From NCBI RefSeq assembly GCF_014873535.1, contig NZ_JADBEF010000001.1, positions 372,001 through 436,000 of the forward strand: DNA of 64,000 nucleotides, in the 5' to 3' direction. The notes below the pieces were generated by a model. It saw only the letters and a list, made by a program, of their open reading frames with translations. It searched no databases and was not told where the DNA came from. The stretch's first letter is position 1; each line of letters opens with the position of its first letter. A program made the translations under genes and the position numbers. Below are positions 55,492 to 64,000 of this stretch, piece after piece. Source of the stretch: Nonomuraea africana. Its GTDB lineage: Bacteria; Actinomycetota; Actinomycetes; Streptosporangiales; Streptosporangiaceae.

Positions 55492-56126
55492 CCCCGTCCG
55501 GCCGGGGACGGGCGCGAGGGCGCATGCCGAGGTCAGCGGATCATCCTCGCATGAGCCAGGTGCGGGCGTCGCGCCACGGCGCGTCCGGCGCGGGCAGGCT
55601 CGCGGCGTCGGCGGCTCCGGTGAGGGGCAAGACAAGATGGTCGCGGCCTGCCTTTACACGAGACGGGCCCTCAGGGGGTGCAGAACCTCGACGTGCGCCC
55701 CGGAGGGCGAACCGGGTCATGGGCTGCGGCCGAACCAGTCGAGGAGTCCCCACAGGGTGGCCCCGCCGGCGGTGAGTCCGCCGAGGAGTGCGGCGAGCCA
55801 CTTGGCGCCGTCCGCTAGAAGGGGTGCCGGTAAGAAATGTGTCAGTGCGCCATGGGAAAGCGCTGCTTGTCCGAACGGAGGTGGAAGACCACCGTCGCTC
55901 TGCCGTCGTAGCGGTGGGGTGAAGCGGGGGCGCACAACCCGACCTCGTTCACACCTCCTCGCACCGTGAGGCAGTTTGCCGGCCGAGGCAAGGCGTCAGA
56001 TCCACACCGATCAATCCGACTTCCGGAATCACTTAAGTGGACTCCAGGAGTGACTTCGGAAACACAATCCCAGAGATCGCGCAGACCCCCTGAACAGCTT
56101 CTGGAAACACAAACTGGTCCCGGACC
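55492..56126. other. Stretch without a supported gene
   Basis: A minus-strand frame at 55717-55935 ends with a hydrophobic helix (WLAALLGGLTAGGATLWGLL) and could encode a 72-aa membrane peptide, but it has no clear Shine-Dalgarno sequence or family. Another minus frame ends APDAPWRDARTWLMRG near 55550, perhaps the tail of a lost gene. Nothing else is supported. Confidence 0.35.
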
Positions 56127-56675
56127 GTCGCGCTCCCCGGCCCATATGCGGCGATCCTCGACCAGTACGCCACCGCGCTCGAGCGCTCACCGCTGGCCGA
56201 CTCCAGCAAGACCAAGTTCCACTCCCGGCTGCGCGGCTACCTGGCCTGGCTCGCTGGCCAGGCCGACGCCGACGTGCTCGACGGCGACCCGCTCACCGAC
56301 CCCATCGCCGCCACCGGCGCCGTGCGCGACTTCCGCCGCCACCTGAAGAACGGCCGCCGCGCCCCCAACACCATCGACACCTACCTGTCGGCCATCGACG
56401 ACTTCCACGCCCGCCGCGGCCTCGGCAAACCCCAGGCCCGCCGCGAACGCGACTCCCGCCGCACCGCCCCCCGCACCCTGGACGAACGCCGCGCCCGCCG
56501 CTACGTCCGCCACGTCCAGCTCACCGCCACCCCGCGCGACAAAGCCCTCGCCCTGCTGCCCTACTTCGCCGGCCTGCGCATCGCCGAAGTCGTCGTGCTC
56601 GACCTGGCCGACATCCGGCTATCGGCCTGCAAGGGCGAGTTGCGGATCCGCGGCAAGGGCCGCGACGGCGGCGGG
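56127..56675 (+). pseudogene. Tyrosine recombinase, C-terminal half missing
   Basis: The core-binding domain (ILDQYATALERSPLADSSKT, HSRLRGYLAWLAGQADADVL, APNTIDTYLSAIDDFHARRG) and the start of the catalytic domain (LLPYFAGLRIAEVVVLDLAD with the first catalytic Arg, ELRIRGKGRDG) are present. The frame then runs into unrelated sequence at ~56675, so HxxR and Tyr are lost. No proper start is visible either. Confidence 0.65.
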
Positions 56676-56714
56676 CTCGAGGACGGGGGTGGGGTTGGTC
56701 TGCTTCTCGGACAT
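56673..56714 (-). pseudogene. N-terminal stub of an unknown gene
   Basis: AAGGAG six bases before ATG 56714 starts MSEKQTNPTPVLEP, which stops abruptly at the recombinase junction. It probably followed the NTF2-like remnant in an operon. Confidence 0.35.
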
Positions 56715-56776
56715 CTTGCTGCTCCTTGTCGTACGATCGGCCGCGAACCACAGGCGGTGGCGGCCATCTGTGTTTG

Positions 56777-56990
56777 CTACTGCGTGAGGGCGTGCGTGTC
56801 GAAGACGTTCTCGAATCGCTGGATGACGCCGTCCTCCAGGAATTAGATGTGCACGAATGTGGCCGCTCCGACCTTGCCGGTGACCTGGTGCACGTCCCAG
56901 CTCTTGCCGAGCACGAAGACTCGGCAAGAGCTGGGGTGAGTCGAAGGGGGTGTATTCGAAGTCGTCCCACTCCGCCAGCGGTCGCGCTGC
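56777..56990 (-). pseudogene. NTF2/SnoaL-like remnant with a nonsense codon
   Basis: The minus strand reads GKSWDVHQVTGKVGAATFVH, then TAA at 56843-56845, then FLEDGVIQRFENVFDTHALT. This is the C-terminal half of a SnoaL-like fold. It lies directly downstream of the intact DUF1348 gene, which has the same type of fold. Confidence 0.6.
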
Positions 56991-57012
56991 TGGCCAGCCG
57001 CCGGGTGGGGTT

Positions 57013-57483
57013 TTACAGCCCGAGGTCGGACAGACCCGGGTGATCGTCGGGCCGGCGGCCCAGCGGCCAGTGGTACTTGCGCTCCTCCTCGGCGATGGGC
57101 AGGTCGTTGATGCTCGCGTGGCGCGCGCGCATGAGGCCGTTGTCGTCGAACTCCCAGTTCTCGTTGCCATAGGCGCGGTACCACTGGCCGGAGTCGTCGT
57201 GGTACTCGTAGGCGAACCGCACCGCGATGCGGTTCCCGTCGAACGCCCACAACTCCTTGATGAGGCGGTAGTCCAGTTCCCGGTTCCATTTGCGGGTCAG
57301 GAACTTCACGATCTCGTCGCGGCCGGTGACGAACTCCGCGCGGTTGCGCCAGCGCGAGTCGGGCGTGTAGGCGAGGGCGACCTTTTCGGGGTCGCGGGTG
57401 TTCCAGCCGTCTTCGGCCAGGCGGGCCTTGGTGATCGCCGTTTCCCGGGTGAACGGCGGGAACGGGGGACGCTGCTCGGACAT
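57013..57483 (-). CDS. DUF1348 (NTF2-like) family protein
   Basis: This 156-aa protein has [60 protein letters not shown] and [20 protein letters not shown]. All are strongly conserved DUF1348/nuclear-transport-factor-2-like motifs. The function is unknown; a small-molecule isomerase or ligand-binding role is typical of the fold. The operator GAGAACGCTCGTTCTC lies 32 bases upstream, next to the divergent TetR gene. Confidence 0.88.
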   Translation of the reverse strand: MSEQRPPFPPFTRETAITKARLAEDGWNTRDPEKVALAYTPDSRWRNRAEFVTGRDEIVKFLTRKWNRELDYRLIKELWAFDGNRIAVRFAYEYHDDSGQWYRAYGNENWEFDDNGLMRARHASINDLPIAEEERKYHWPLGRRPDDHPGLSDLGL

Positions 57484-57514
57484 GAGGCACTCCTCTGGGA
57501 AGCCATACGACAGC

Positions 57515-57530
57515 GAGAACGCTCGTTCTC
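57515..57530. promoter_or_regulatory. TetR operator, copy 2
   Basis: GAGAACGCTCGTTCTC lies on the DUF1348 side of the divergent gap and is identical to the site at 53797. Confidence 0.75.
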
Positions 57531-57550
57531 GCGATGTGCCCTGATACTAT

Positions 57551-57566
57551 GAGAACGATGGTTCTC
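57551..57566. promoter_or_regulatory. TetR operator, copy 3 (autoregulation)
   Basis: GAGAACGATGGTTCTC has GAGAAC/GTTCTC arms with four central bases. It sits immediately after a -10-like TACTAT (57545-57550) and 20 bases before the TetR start, where binding would block transcription. Confidence 0.7.
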
Positions 57567-57585
57567 ATGCAAGGGGGCAGAAATT

Positions 57586-58164
57586 TTGGACACCGATCTG
57601 GCACGCGAGCGCATCCTGGACGCCGCCGAAGACCTCTTCTACGCCCGAGGTATCCAAGCTGTCGGCATGGACGTGATCCGCGACGCCTCGGGCGTCACGC
57701 TGCGGCGCCTCTATCAGCTGTTCCCCTCCAAGGGCGACCTCGTCGAGGCCTACCTGACCCGCAGGGACACCCGCTGGCTCCAAAGCCTTGCCACCCATGT
57801 CGACACAGCCGCGGAAACCCCGCAGGAGCGGCTGCTCGCCGTCTTCGACTGGCTGGAAGACTGGTTCATCCAGCCCGACTTCCACGGGTGCGCCTTCGTC
57901 AACTCCTTCGGCGAGCTGGGCGGCACATCACCCCAGGTCGCTGCCGCGGCCCGCCACCACAAGGACACCTTCCACGCCTACCTGCGGGAACTGGCAACAG
58001 CTGCGGGAGCAGCAGCAGATACCGGCACCCAGATCGCCCTGCTGGCCGAGGGAGCCATGACCACCGCCGCTATCTCAGGCACACCCGCAGCGGCCCGCCA
58101 GGCCAAGCACGCGGCGCAGCTTCTGCTGACGCTCGACATGTCAACACTGGCCTTCCCCTCGTAG
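57586..58164 (+). CDS. TetR family regulator with TTG start
   Basis: This 192-aa protein has RERILDAAEDLFYARGIQAV, GMDVIRDASGVTLRRLYQLF and PSKGDLVEAYLTRRDTRWL. The C-terminal region has DWLEDWFIQPDFHGCAFVNS and GELG, the TetR_C group with a conserved FxGCxFVN motif seen in regulators of hydrolase/oxidoreductase genes. TTG 57586 has AAGGGGG nine bases upstream and no better start in frame. It is autoregulated through the adjacent palindromes and probably also controls DUF1348 and the hydrolase at 52.9 kb. Confidence 0.85.
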   Translation: MDTDLARERILDAAEDLFYARGIQAVGMDVIRDASGVTLRRLYQLFPSKGDLVEAYLTRRDTRWLQSLATHVDTAAETPQERLLAVFDWLEDWFIQPDFHGCAFVNSFGELGGTSPQVAAAARHHKDTFHAYLRELATAAGAAADTGTQIALLAEGAMTTAAISGTPAAARQAKHAAQLLLTLDMSTLAFPS

Positions 58165-58600
58165 CGGGGAGGCACAGGCGCCTTCGCCGTGCGGGAGGGT
58201 GACGGTGCGGGACGGTCGCGACTTCTGAGAACACGCACGGCTGAGAGGTGAAACCCCAGCTCGGCGCCTCCGAGAAGAGGACCGCGTCGCTAGTTGGCGG
58301 CGGGGGACACGTTCGGGAGGAGGAGGCCAGCAAGTCGTCCATCCTGCGCTGCATCTCCGGGGAGGCCTCGCGGCCGAATTCGACGACGTCCGGGTCGAAG
58401 GAGTGCTTGCCGGGATGGCCGTCGAACAGCAGGCATCGCTCGGGGTCGTCGACGGGGCCGTCCTCGGCCAGGCAGGGCGGCAGGTCGACCAGCTCCCGGA
58501 CGCCGCGGTCGACCCAGCGAAGCCAGGTGTCGCGATCAGCGAAGGACTGGGCCAGCGACAGGTGCGGGCGCGGGTCGGGCCTTGAGCAACAACGGAACGG
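58165..58600 (-). pseudogene. Unrecognised remnant
   Basis: One minus-strand frame lacking any start codon reads coherently: HLSLAQSFADRDTWLRWVDR, ELVDLPPCLAEDGPVDDPER and LLFDGHPGKHSFDPDVVEFG, then EASPEMQRRMDDLLA. I do not recognise the family. It has lost its N-terminus near 58600. Confidence 0.35.
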
Positions 58601-58757
58601 CCAGTGGCGTTAGACACCCCAGGAGCTAAGTGGGTCAAGCTGCGAGGTGTTGGCAGCAGCAGCGGGACCAGCCGTGCCTGGTGCACGATGTCGGGCTCCA
58701 GCACCAGCCCGGGGTCCGGCCCTCTGCCGGTGGACGGCGCCCCTCGTTTCGGCGGTC

Positions 58758-59234
58758 TTACATCGAGTAGGCGCCGGAGGCGAGGGCGATGACGCCGACC
58801 ACGGTCATCAGCAGCGCCGAGCCGGGGTGCATGGCGATCGAGATGCGGATGTCCTGCTTCTTCCAGGCGAGCCAGACGCCCGGGTAGAGGAAGACGAGCT
58901 TCGACAGGACCGTCCAAGGGGCCCAGAAGTGGTACACCGAGAAGAAGAAGGTGTTGAAGAACGGGGCCCACTTGCCGAGCTGCGGGAGGCGGGGCAGCAG
59001 GAAGCCGCGGAAGTAGTACTCCTCGAGCAGGGGCAGGGTGAAGCCGGTGAACGGCGCGCAGATGAGTAGCGTGGTGAGCACGAGGTCCTGCGAGTAGCCC
59101 TGGAGGTAGGTGGTGCCGTCGGGGCCGGCGCCCTGGTAGTCCACCCAGGTGAAGAACCAGTCGTAGACGATGTTGTCCAGCGGGGTCAGCGAGAGCGAGA
59201 CCACGGTCATCCACACGTGAAAGGCGTAGGTCAC
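58758..59234 (-). CDS. CPBP-type intramembrane protease, N-terminally truncated
   Basis: This 158-aa protein has the CPBP (Abi) core: FTLPLLEEYYFRGFLLPRL with the EExxxR motif, FNTFFFSVYHFWAPW with the FxxxH motif, and a last helix SIAMHPGSALLMTVVGVIAL with the final His. Family members of this type are about 250-300 aa with more N-terminal TM helices. Here the frame opens at a GTG near 59234 right after a junction, so it is likely broken though the catalytic motifs remain. Confidence 0.65.
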   Translation of the reverse strand: MTYAFHVWMTVVSLSLTPLDNIVYDWFFTWVDYQGAGPDGTTYLQGYSQDLVLTTLLICAPFTGFTLPLLEEYYFRGFLLPRLPQLGKWAPFFNTFFFSVYHFWAPWTVLSKLVFLYPGVWLAWKKQDIRISIAMHPGSALLMTVVGVIALASGAYSM

Positions 59235-59378
59235 GGCGGGTGCGGACCGGACAGAAGCTATCGGGTCGCTCCCGCGTCGCGGGTTCGACGGGGATCGGAA
59301 TTATCTCCAGGAGCTGCTGTACGGCGACGCCTGTACCGCGTCAAAAAGCCGTCGTGGCCCCTCTGAACTGGGGCTTGA

Positions 59379-59651
<273 letters not shown>

Positions 59652-59803
59652 TAGCCAAGCCGACCGCCATCTGAACGTCCATGGAGAGGGAAGGTCCCCG
59701 CCCGAGTCCCGGTGCTTCCGCGGACCGGGCAGCTACCGGTCAAGAGAAGGACGGCCGGGACCAGGCGGGGACGCGCCGTGGGCGATGATCCCACGGCTCG
59801 CGA

Positions 59804-62800
59804 TCAGTTCCGGGATGCGATGCGGTAAGCCCGGATGACGGTCTGCTCGACGATGTTGCCCGCGGTGTCGGCGGCCTTGGCGCGCAGGGAGACGAACCCC
59901 TCCACGGCCGGGTGGTTCACCACGACCTGGCCCTTGCGGATCTGGGCCGGGCTCCAGGTGGCGCCGTCGTCGAAAGAAGTCTCCACGGTGAGGCGGCGCA
60001 CCCCGCCGCCGCTCGAGCCAGGCTGTCGTTCCACGCGGACCGGTATCCGGTAGGTCCCACCGCTGGATGCGGTGTTGCGGGCGTCCAGCTTGGGGGAGAA
60101 GCGGATAACGGAGACCGGCAGCGGCAGCGGGTTGTCACCCTCGGCGTGCTCGGAGCGGAACCTCCAGGCAGTGGAAGTGCGGGTCGACAGGGTGGCGGGG
60201 GCGCCCCGTTCGGCCTCCACGACCAGCCGGTAGTCCGCGGCGCCGGGCGGGACGGGGAAACCCTTCCCCCCGAGCGTGGGCTGTTCGGCGACCAGGTCGC
60301 CGTCGCGGTAGAGCGCGGTGCGCGCCCGGGTGATTGCCGCCCGGCCGACGTGCCCGGCGCCGTCGCCGTACATCGGCGCGTTCGCCCGGATCACGTCTCC
60401 CGTACGGGTCAGCCCACCGTTCTCGTCCGCCGAGAGGAGGACGGGAGAGAAGACACCCCGGTTCCACGATTCCGGGTAGGTGCGACCGGGTGTGTAGTCG
60501 ATGAGCGGCGATTCGAGGGCGGTCTCCCCGCCTTCGGGGGCGTTTTCCCAAAAATAGCGCCGCCACTGTGCGCCGCCGTCGGTGTTGACGTACTCGGTGT
60601 GAACCGACGGCGTGGTGAACCTGGTTTCGGTCAGGAGGTTGGAAATCCGCCTGCCGGGCAGCCAGGCGCCGCTGGCGGCGCGGCCCTGGCCGCCGGTCAG
60701 GTGGGCGGCGTAGTCGGTGTGGATGGCCGCCAGGTCACGGTCGGCGACCTCGCGGCGGAACCTGCTGATCATGCCGCCGTCGTGGAACCACGCGAGGTGG
60801 TAGACACGGGGGCTGTTGTCGGTGCTCCCGTCTGCACCGGTCTGCGCCCACGTCCCGCCGACTTTGGTCACCGCCGCGTCGTAGGTCCGGTCGGGGCCGA
60901 GCTGCGCGGTCGCCATGTTCTCGAACCGATCCGACGTGAAGTGAAAGGAGGAATTCCCGTCGTGGTAGGTCACTTGGGCGCTGACCTGCACGGCCGACGG
61001 GTTGGGCACGGTGACCGAGATCGGCTTGCCCAGGCGGGCGTCCAGTTCCAGGGTCTGGTCCTCGGTGAGGTCCAGGTCCGGGTGGACCAGGTGGGTGGTG
61101 TGCTCGCCGTCGAAGAGGTCGCTCCTGACCAGCCATCTGCCCTTGGGCAGCCGGACCGTGACGGAGCTGTCGTCGGGGTCCTGCACGGGGATCTCGTAGG
61201 CGGGGCCGGAGGGGTCGGCCTGGCGCAGGGTGGTGAGGTAGTGAACGGTCGGACTGCCGGCGCGGCTGGTGTGCTTGAGCGTTAGCGCGTAGGTCTCTTT
61301 CTCGCTCTCCACCGCCAGCGGGGTGCTCACCCGGACGTCGCCGCCGCCGGCGATTAGGTGGCCGCCGAGGTTGCCCACCGGGGCTTTGGCGGTGTCGGCG
61401 GTGACCGAGACGTCGGCCTGCCCGCCCGCGGGCACCGTGACGGTGGTGGGACTCACCGTGAACGGCTTCGCATCGTCCTGGTTCTCCACGGACAGCTCAA
61501 GGGAAACCGGGGTGGTGCCGGGGTTGTGGTATGTGACCTTCCGGGTGAGGGGTTCATCGTCGTCGTGTGGCCATTGCTGCACGCCGAAGCTGACGCCGCC
61601 GGGTTCGGCGGTCACCGGCTGGGCCGTGGCCCGCGCCACGTCGATGCGGCCGGCGCCCTGGTCGAAGACGCCCAGCGCCGGGTTCGGGAGCGCCGATCCC
61701 ATCAGCGCCGCCTTGAGTGTGCCCGCGGTCCAGTCCGGGTGCTGCCCGGCCAGGATCGCCGCGGCCCCCGCGACGTGCGGGGTGGCCATCGAGGTGCCGG
61801 ACATCGAGGTGTAGGAGCCGTCGCCGTGCGATGCGTCCTTGGCGCGCGCGGCGACGATGTCCACCCCGGGCGCGGTGATCTCGGGTTTGAGCGCCGAGTC
61901 GCCGATGCGCGGCCCCCGGCTGGAGAAGTCGGCCAGCGCGTCGGACTTGGTGACGGCGCCCACCGCCAGGGCCGCGTCGGCGCTGGCCGGTGACTCCACC
62001 GACCGCTCGTTGCCACTGTTGCCCGCGGCAATCACGAAGAGTGTGCCGTAGCGCTGGGTGAGCGTCGCCACCGCCGACTCCAGCGGGTCGATCTCGACGG
62101 AGTCGGTGCCGCCCAGGCTCAGGTTGACCACCTTCGCGCCCTGCTCGCCGGCCCACTGCATGCCCGCCAGAACCGCCGACTCCTCGCAGAAGATCTCGCA
62201 GACCTTGCCGGCCAGGATGGTGGCGCCGGGGGCGACCCCCTTGTACTTCAGCGGAGGCCGCGCCACTGCCGGCGATGGTGGAGGCTATGTGGGTGCCGTG
62301 CCCGTTTCGGTCAACGGCATCGGGGGCCCCGGTGAAGTTGGCCTGCGCGCCCACCCGGTCGGCCAAATCGGGGTGGGTGGCGTCCACGCCGGTGTCGAGC
62401 ACCGCGACCTTCACGCCGGCGCCGGTGTGCCCGCTCTCCCACGCGGCGGGCGCGCCTATCTGCTTGACGCTAACGTCCAGCGTGGGCTTGCGCAAACCGT
62501 CCAGCCAGATCTTCGTCGCGCCGTCGGACAGGGCCCTCCCGCCGCCGGTGACGCCGTTCCAGAACCGGACCCGGTCCTTCTTCGCGGTCCGGACGGCCAA
62601 GCCGTCCACCGCGGTCAACTCCCGGGCCACCCGGGCGCCGCCCGCGGTCATGGTCGAGCGCAACCCGCCTGCGGCTGCCGGGCCCGAACGGGTCACGATG
62701 AGCGGCAGGTCGTCGCGGCGGTCGTCGTAGCCGAACTCGACGAGCGTCGTCACGTCGAACAGTCGTGGATCAAGTCGTCCCTGGCGCAGCAGCGCGGCGG

Positions 62801-63074
62801 CGTCGCTGGGCAAGACTCGTAGCCGCCCGTCCCGCTCGTCGGTGACGAAGGAGATCCCGGTGCGGCCCGCACCCCGTTCGACCAGGACGCCGCCGTTCGA
62901 GCCGGTCAGCGTCACCCGGTCTCCGGTGATCAGGGTGACGGTGACCGGGGCGGTGCCTTCGCCGGTCGGCCGTGCCGGCGTGGGGCCGCCCTCGGCCGCT
63001 GCCTGCGGCGCGGCGAGCGCCATCATCACGACCCCCGCCACCAGCGCGCCCGCCGTTCGTCGTCTGCTTGTCAT
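59804..63074 (-). pseudogene. Secreted subtilisin-like (S8) protease, one frameshift
   Basis: It starts at 63074 (AAGGACGAT before ATG) with a signal peptide (GALVAGVVMMALAAPQAAAE). The Asp (VAVLDTGVDATHPDLADRV) and His (NGHGTHIASTIAGSG) motifs are in one frame. Near 62260 the frame shifts and continues YKGVAPGATILAGKVCEIF, VIAAGNSGNERS and the Ser motif GTSMATPHVAGAAAILAG. A ~550-residue C-terminal beta-rich extension ends at 59804. Without the indel it would be about 1090 aa. It may be a recent pseudogene or a sequencing error. Confidence 0.8.
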
Positions 63075-63446
63075 ATCGTCCTTCCAGCCGGAGTACATCT
63101 GGTCCGCCTCGAATGACGGACCACATGTACTCCGCCGGATACGCCTGCGGCTTTCACCGGTGGGGTCGCCGGCGGTGGAGCGACGTCCTGGGTGGAGGTG
63201 CCAGCGTCGCCCATCGGCAGAGGCGCGGATGGTTCACCGTACGGAGTGCGATGACCCGATGTCCCCAGACGGTCACTGAGCTCGATCTTTATCGTGGGTG
63301 GTCCGGGAGACGACTTCGGATGATCAGTGGGCTTAAGCCGCCCAGCGTGGCAAGCACGTTCCTCAGCCCATGCCCACCGGAATCGCCAAACGGCCGGCGT
63401 GAAAGCAGAACGCCCCATCGGTTGAGTAAGGGGTGTGACTGCCAAT
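63075..63446. other. Intergenic region between S8 protease and sigma factor
   Basis: Divergent control region of about 370 bases. I see no coding frame with family motifs and no clear operator. Confidence 0.4.
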
Positions 63447-64000
63447 ATGACGGCTCCGGATCTCACCGAACCATCGGAGACGATCAGCGACGCGGCCCTG
63501 CTGGAGCTGTCGCGCCGAAGACCCGAGCGGTTCGGGGAGATCTATGACCGGTACGTGAGCGAGATTCACGCGTACCTGGGACGGCGACTCGACCGGCAGG
63601 CTGCCGACGATCTCACCGCGGAGGTCTTCCTGGCCGCGTTCAGGAAGCGCGAGGCGTTCGATCCCGAGCGTGGAGAGGTCCGCCCGTGGCTGTACGGCTT
63701 CGCCACCAACCTGATCTCGTCGCACCGGCGTACCGAGACCAGGCGGCTGGCCGCGCTGCAACGCAGCGCCACCGCGCACGACGGCGCAGAGCACGGACAC
63801 GAGGAACGCGTGGTCACCCGCGTCGACGCCGTGAGCGCGCAGGGGCGGCTCGCGGCCGAGCTGCGCGCGCTGTCCGAAGGAGACAGGGACGTGCTGCTGC
63901 TCAGCGCGCTGGGCGAGCTGAGTCATGAAGAGGTGGCCAAGGCGCTGGACATCCCGTACGGCACCGTCGGATCCCGTCTGTCGCGGGTGCGCAGGAAGCT
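63447..64000 (+). CDS. ECF RNA polymerase sigma factor, 3' end outside window
   Basis: At least 184 residues: region 2 is RFGEIYDRYVSEIHAYLGRR, DDLTAEVFLAAFRKREAF and RPWLYGFATNLISSHRR. Region 4 is LRALSEGDRDVLLLSALGEL followed by SHEEVAKALDIPYGTVGSRL. ATG 63447 or GTG 63435 could start it; neither has ideal Shine-Dalgarno spacing. Actinobacterial genes of this type are usually followed by an anti-sigma-like membrane gene, which would lie outside this window. Confidence 0.88.
   Translation, partial: MTAPDLTEPSETISDAALLELSRRRPERFGEIYDRYVSEIHAYLGRRLDRQAADDLTAEVFLAAFRKREAFDPERGEVRPWLYGFATNLISSHRRTETRRLAALQRSATAHDGAEHGHEERVVTRVDAVSAQGRLAAELRALSEGDRDVLLLSALGELSHEEVAKALDIPYGTVGSRLSRVRRK

Noticed and set aside
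55717-55935. 72-aa minus-strand membrane peptide
   Set aside because: One hydrophobic helix but no Shine-Dalgarno sequence, family or neighbour support; mentioned only in the intergenic entry.

Overview
The window is high-GC actinobacterial DNA, most like the Streptosporangiales (Nonomuraea/Streptosporangium type). Evidence is the strong GC3 codon bias, frequent GTG/TTG starts, ATGA/GTGA gene overlaps, several apparently leaderless regulator genes, Tat and lipoprotein signals, an ECF sigma factor, and a dense load of insertion sequences. No rRNA, tRNA or CRISPR array was seen. About half the window is intact genes. The rest is a mosaic of truncated, frameshifted and fused gene remnants, as expected of an unstable chromosome arm.

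Left part (1-7.8 kb): small enzyme and regulator genes. These are a PhzF-like protein translationally coupled to a metallo-beta-lactamase (MBL) fold hydrolase, two SRPBCC proteins, an AHL-lactonase-like MBL protein, and an NmrA-like NAD(P)-binding protein divergent from a TetR regulator. Remnants of an alpha/beta hydrolase, a MarR regulator and an O6-alkylguanine-DNA alkyltransferase lie between them. From 7.8 to 14.6 kb, an insertion sequence is followed by two related PadR-DUF1048 modules with near-identical promoter elements. The second module carries a drug-type ABC exporter and is followed by a cytochrome P450.

14.8-23.7 kb is a graveyard. A Tat beta-lactamase, an MFS transporter, a Tn3 transposase, tyrosine recombinases, a methyltransferase, TetR, an aminoglycoside-type phosphotransferase and IS transposases are all cut and rejoined. 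A LamG-NucA/NucB nuclease pseudogene followed by an intact DUF6461 gene also lies here.

23.8-39 kb is the most coherent functional block. One strand carries a DapB-like oxidoreductase, an N-acyl-D-amino-acid deacylase, a complete Dpp/Opp-type ABC importer, a gamma-glutamyltransferase (GGT) and two XRE-cupin regulators. An IS1182-type element separates this from a convergent second, secreted GGT that contains two large beta-sandwich-like repeats ahead of its autocleavage site. I infer a scavenging pathway for gamma-glutamyl and/or D-amino-acid-containing peptides, in which the secreted GGT releases products that are imported and then deacylated or oxidised.

39-52.7 kb holds a resolvase/ABC chimera, a GntR (YtrA-type)-controlled ABC exporter locus, a GNAT-NTF2 fusion, TetR genes, an esterase-SnoaL chimera, a FAH-MBL fusion and nested IS copies. 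52.9-58.2 kb contains a small regulon: a TetR gene, a DUF1348 gene and a distant haloperoxidase-like hydrolase share GAGAACG-type palindromic operators. The right end carries a truncated CPBP protease, a frameshifted secreted subtilisin and the start of an ECF sigma factor gene that runs off the window.
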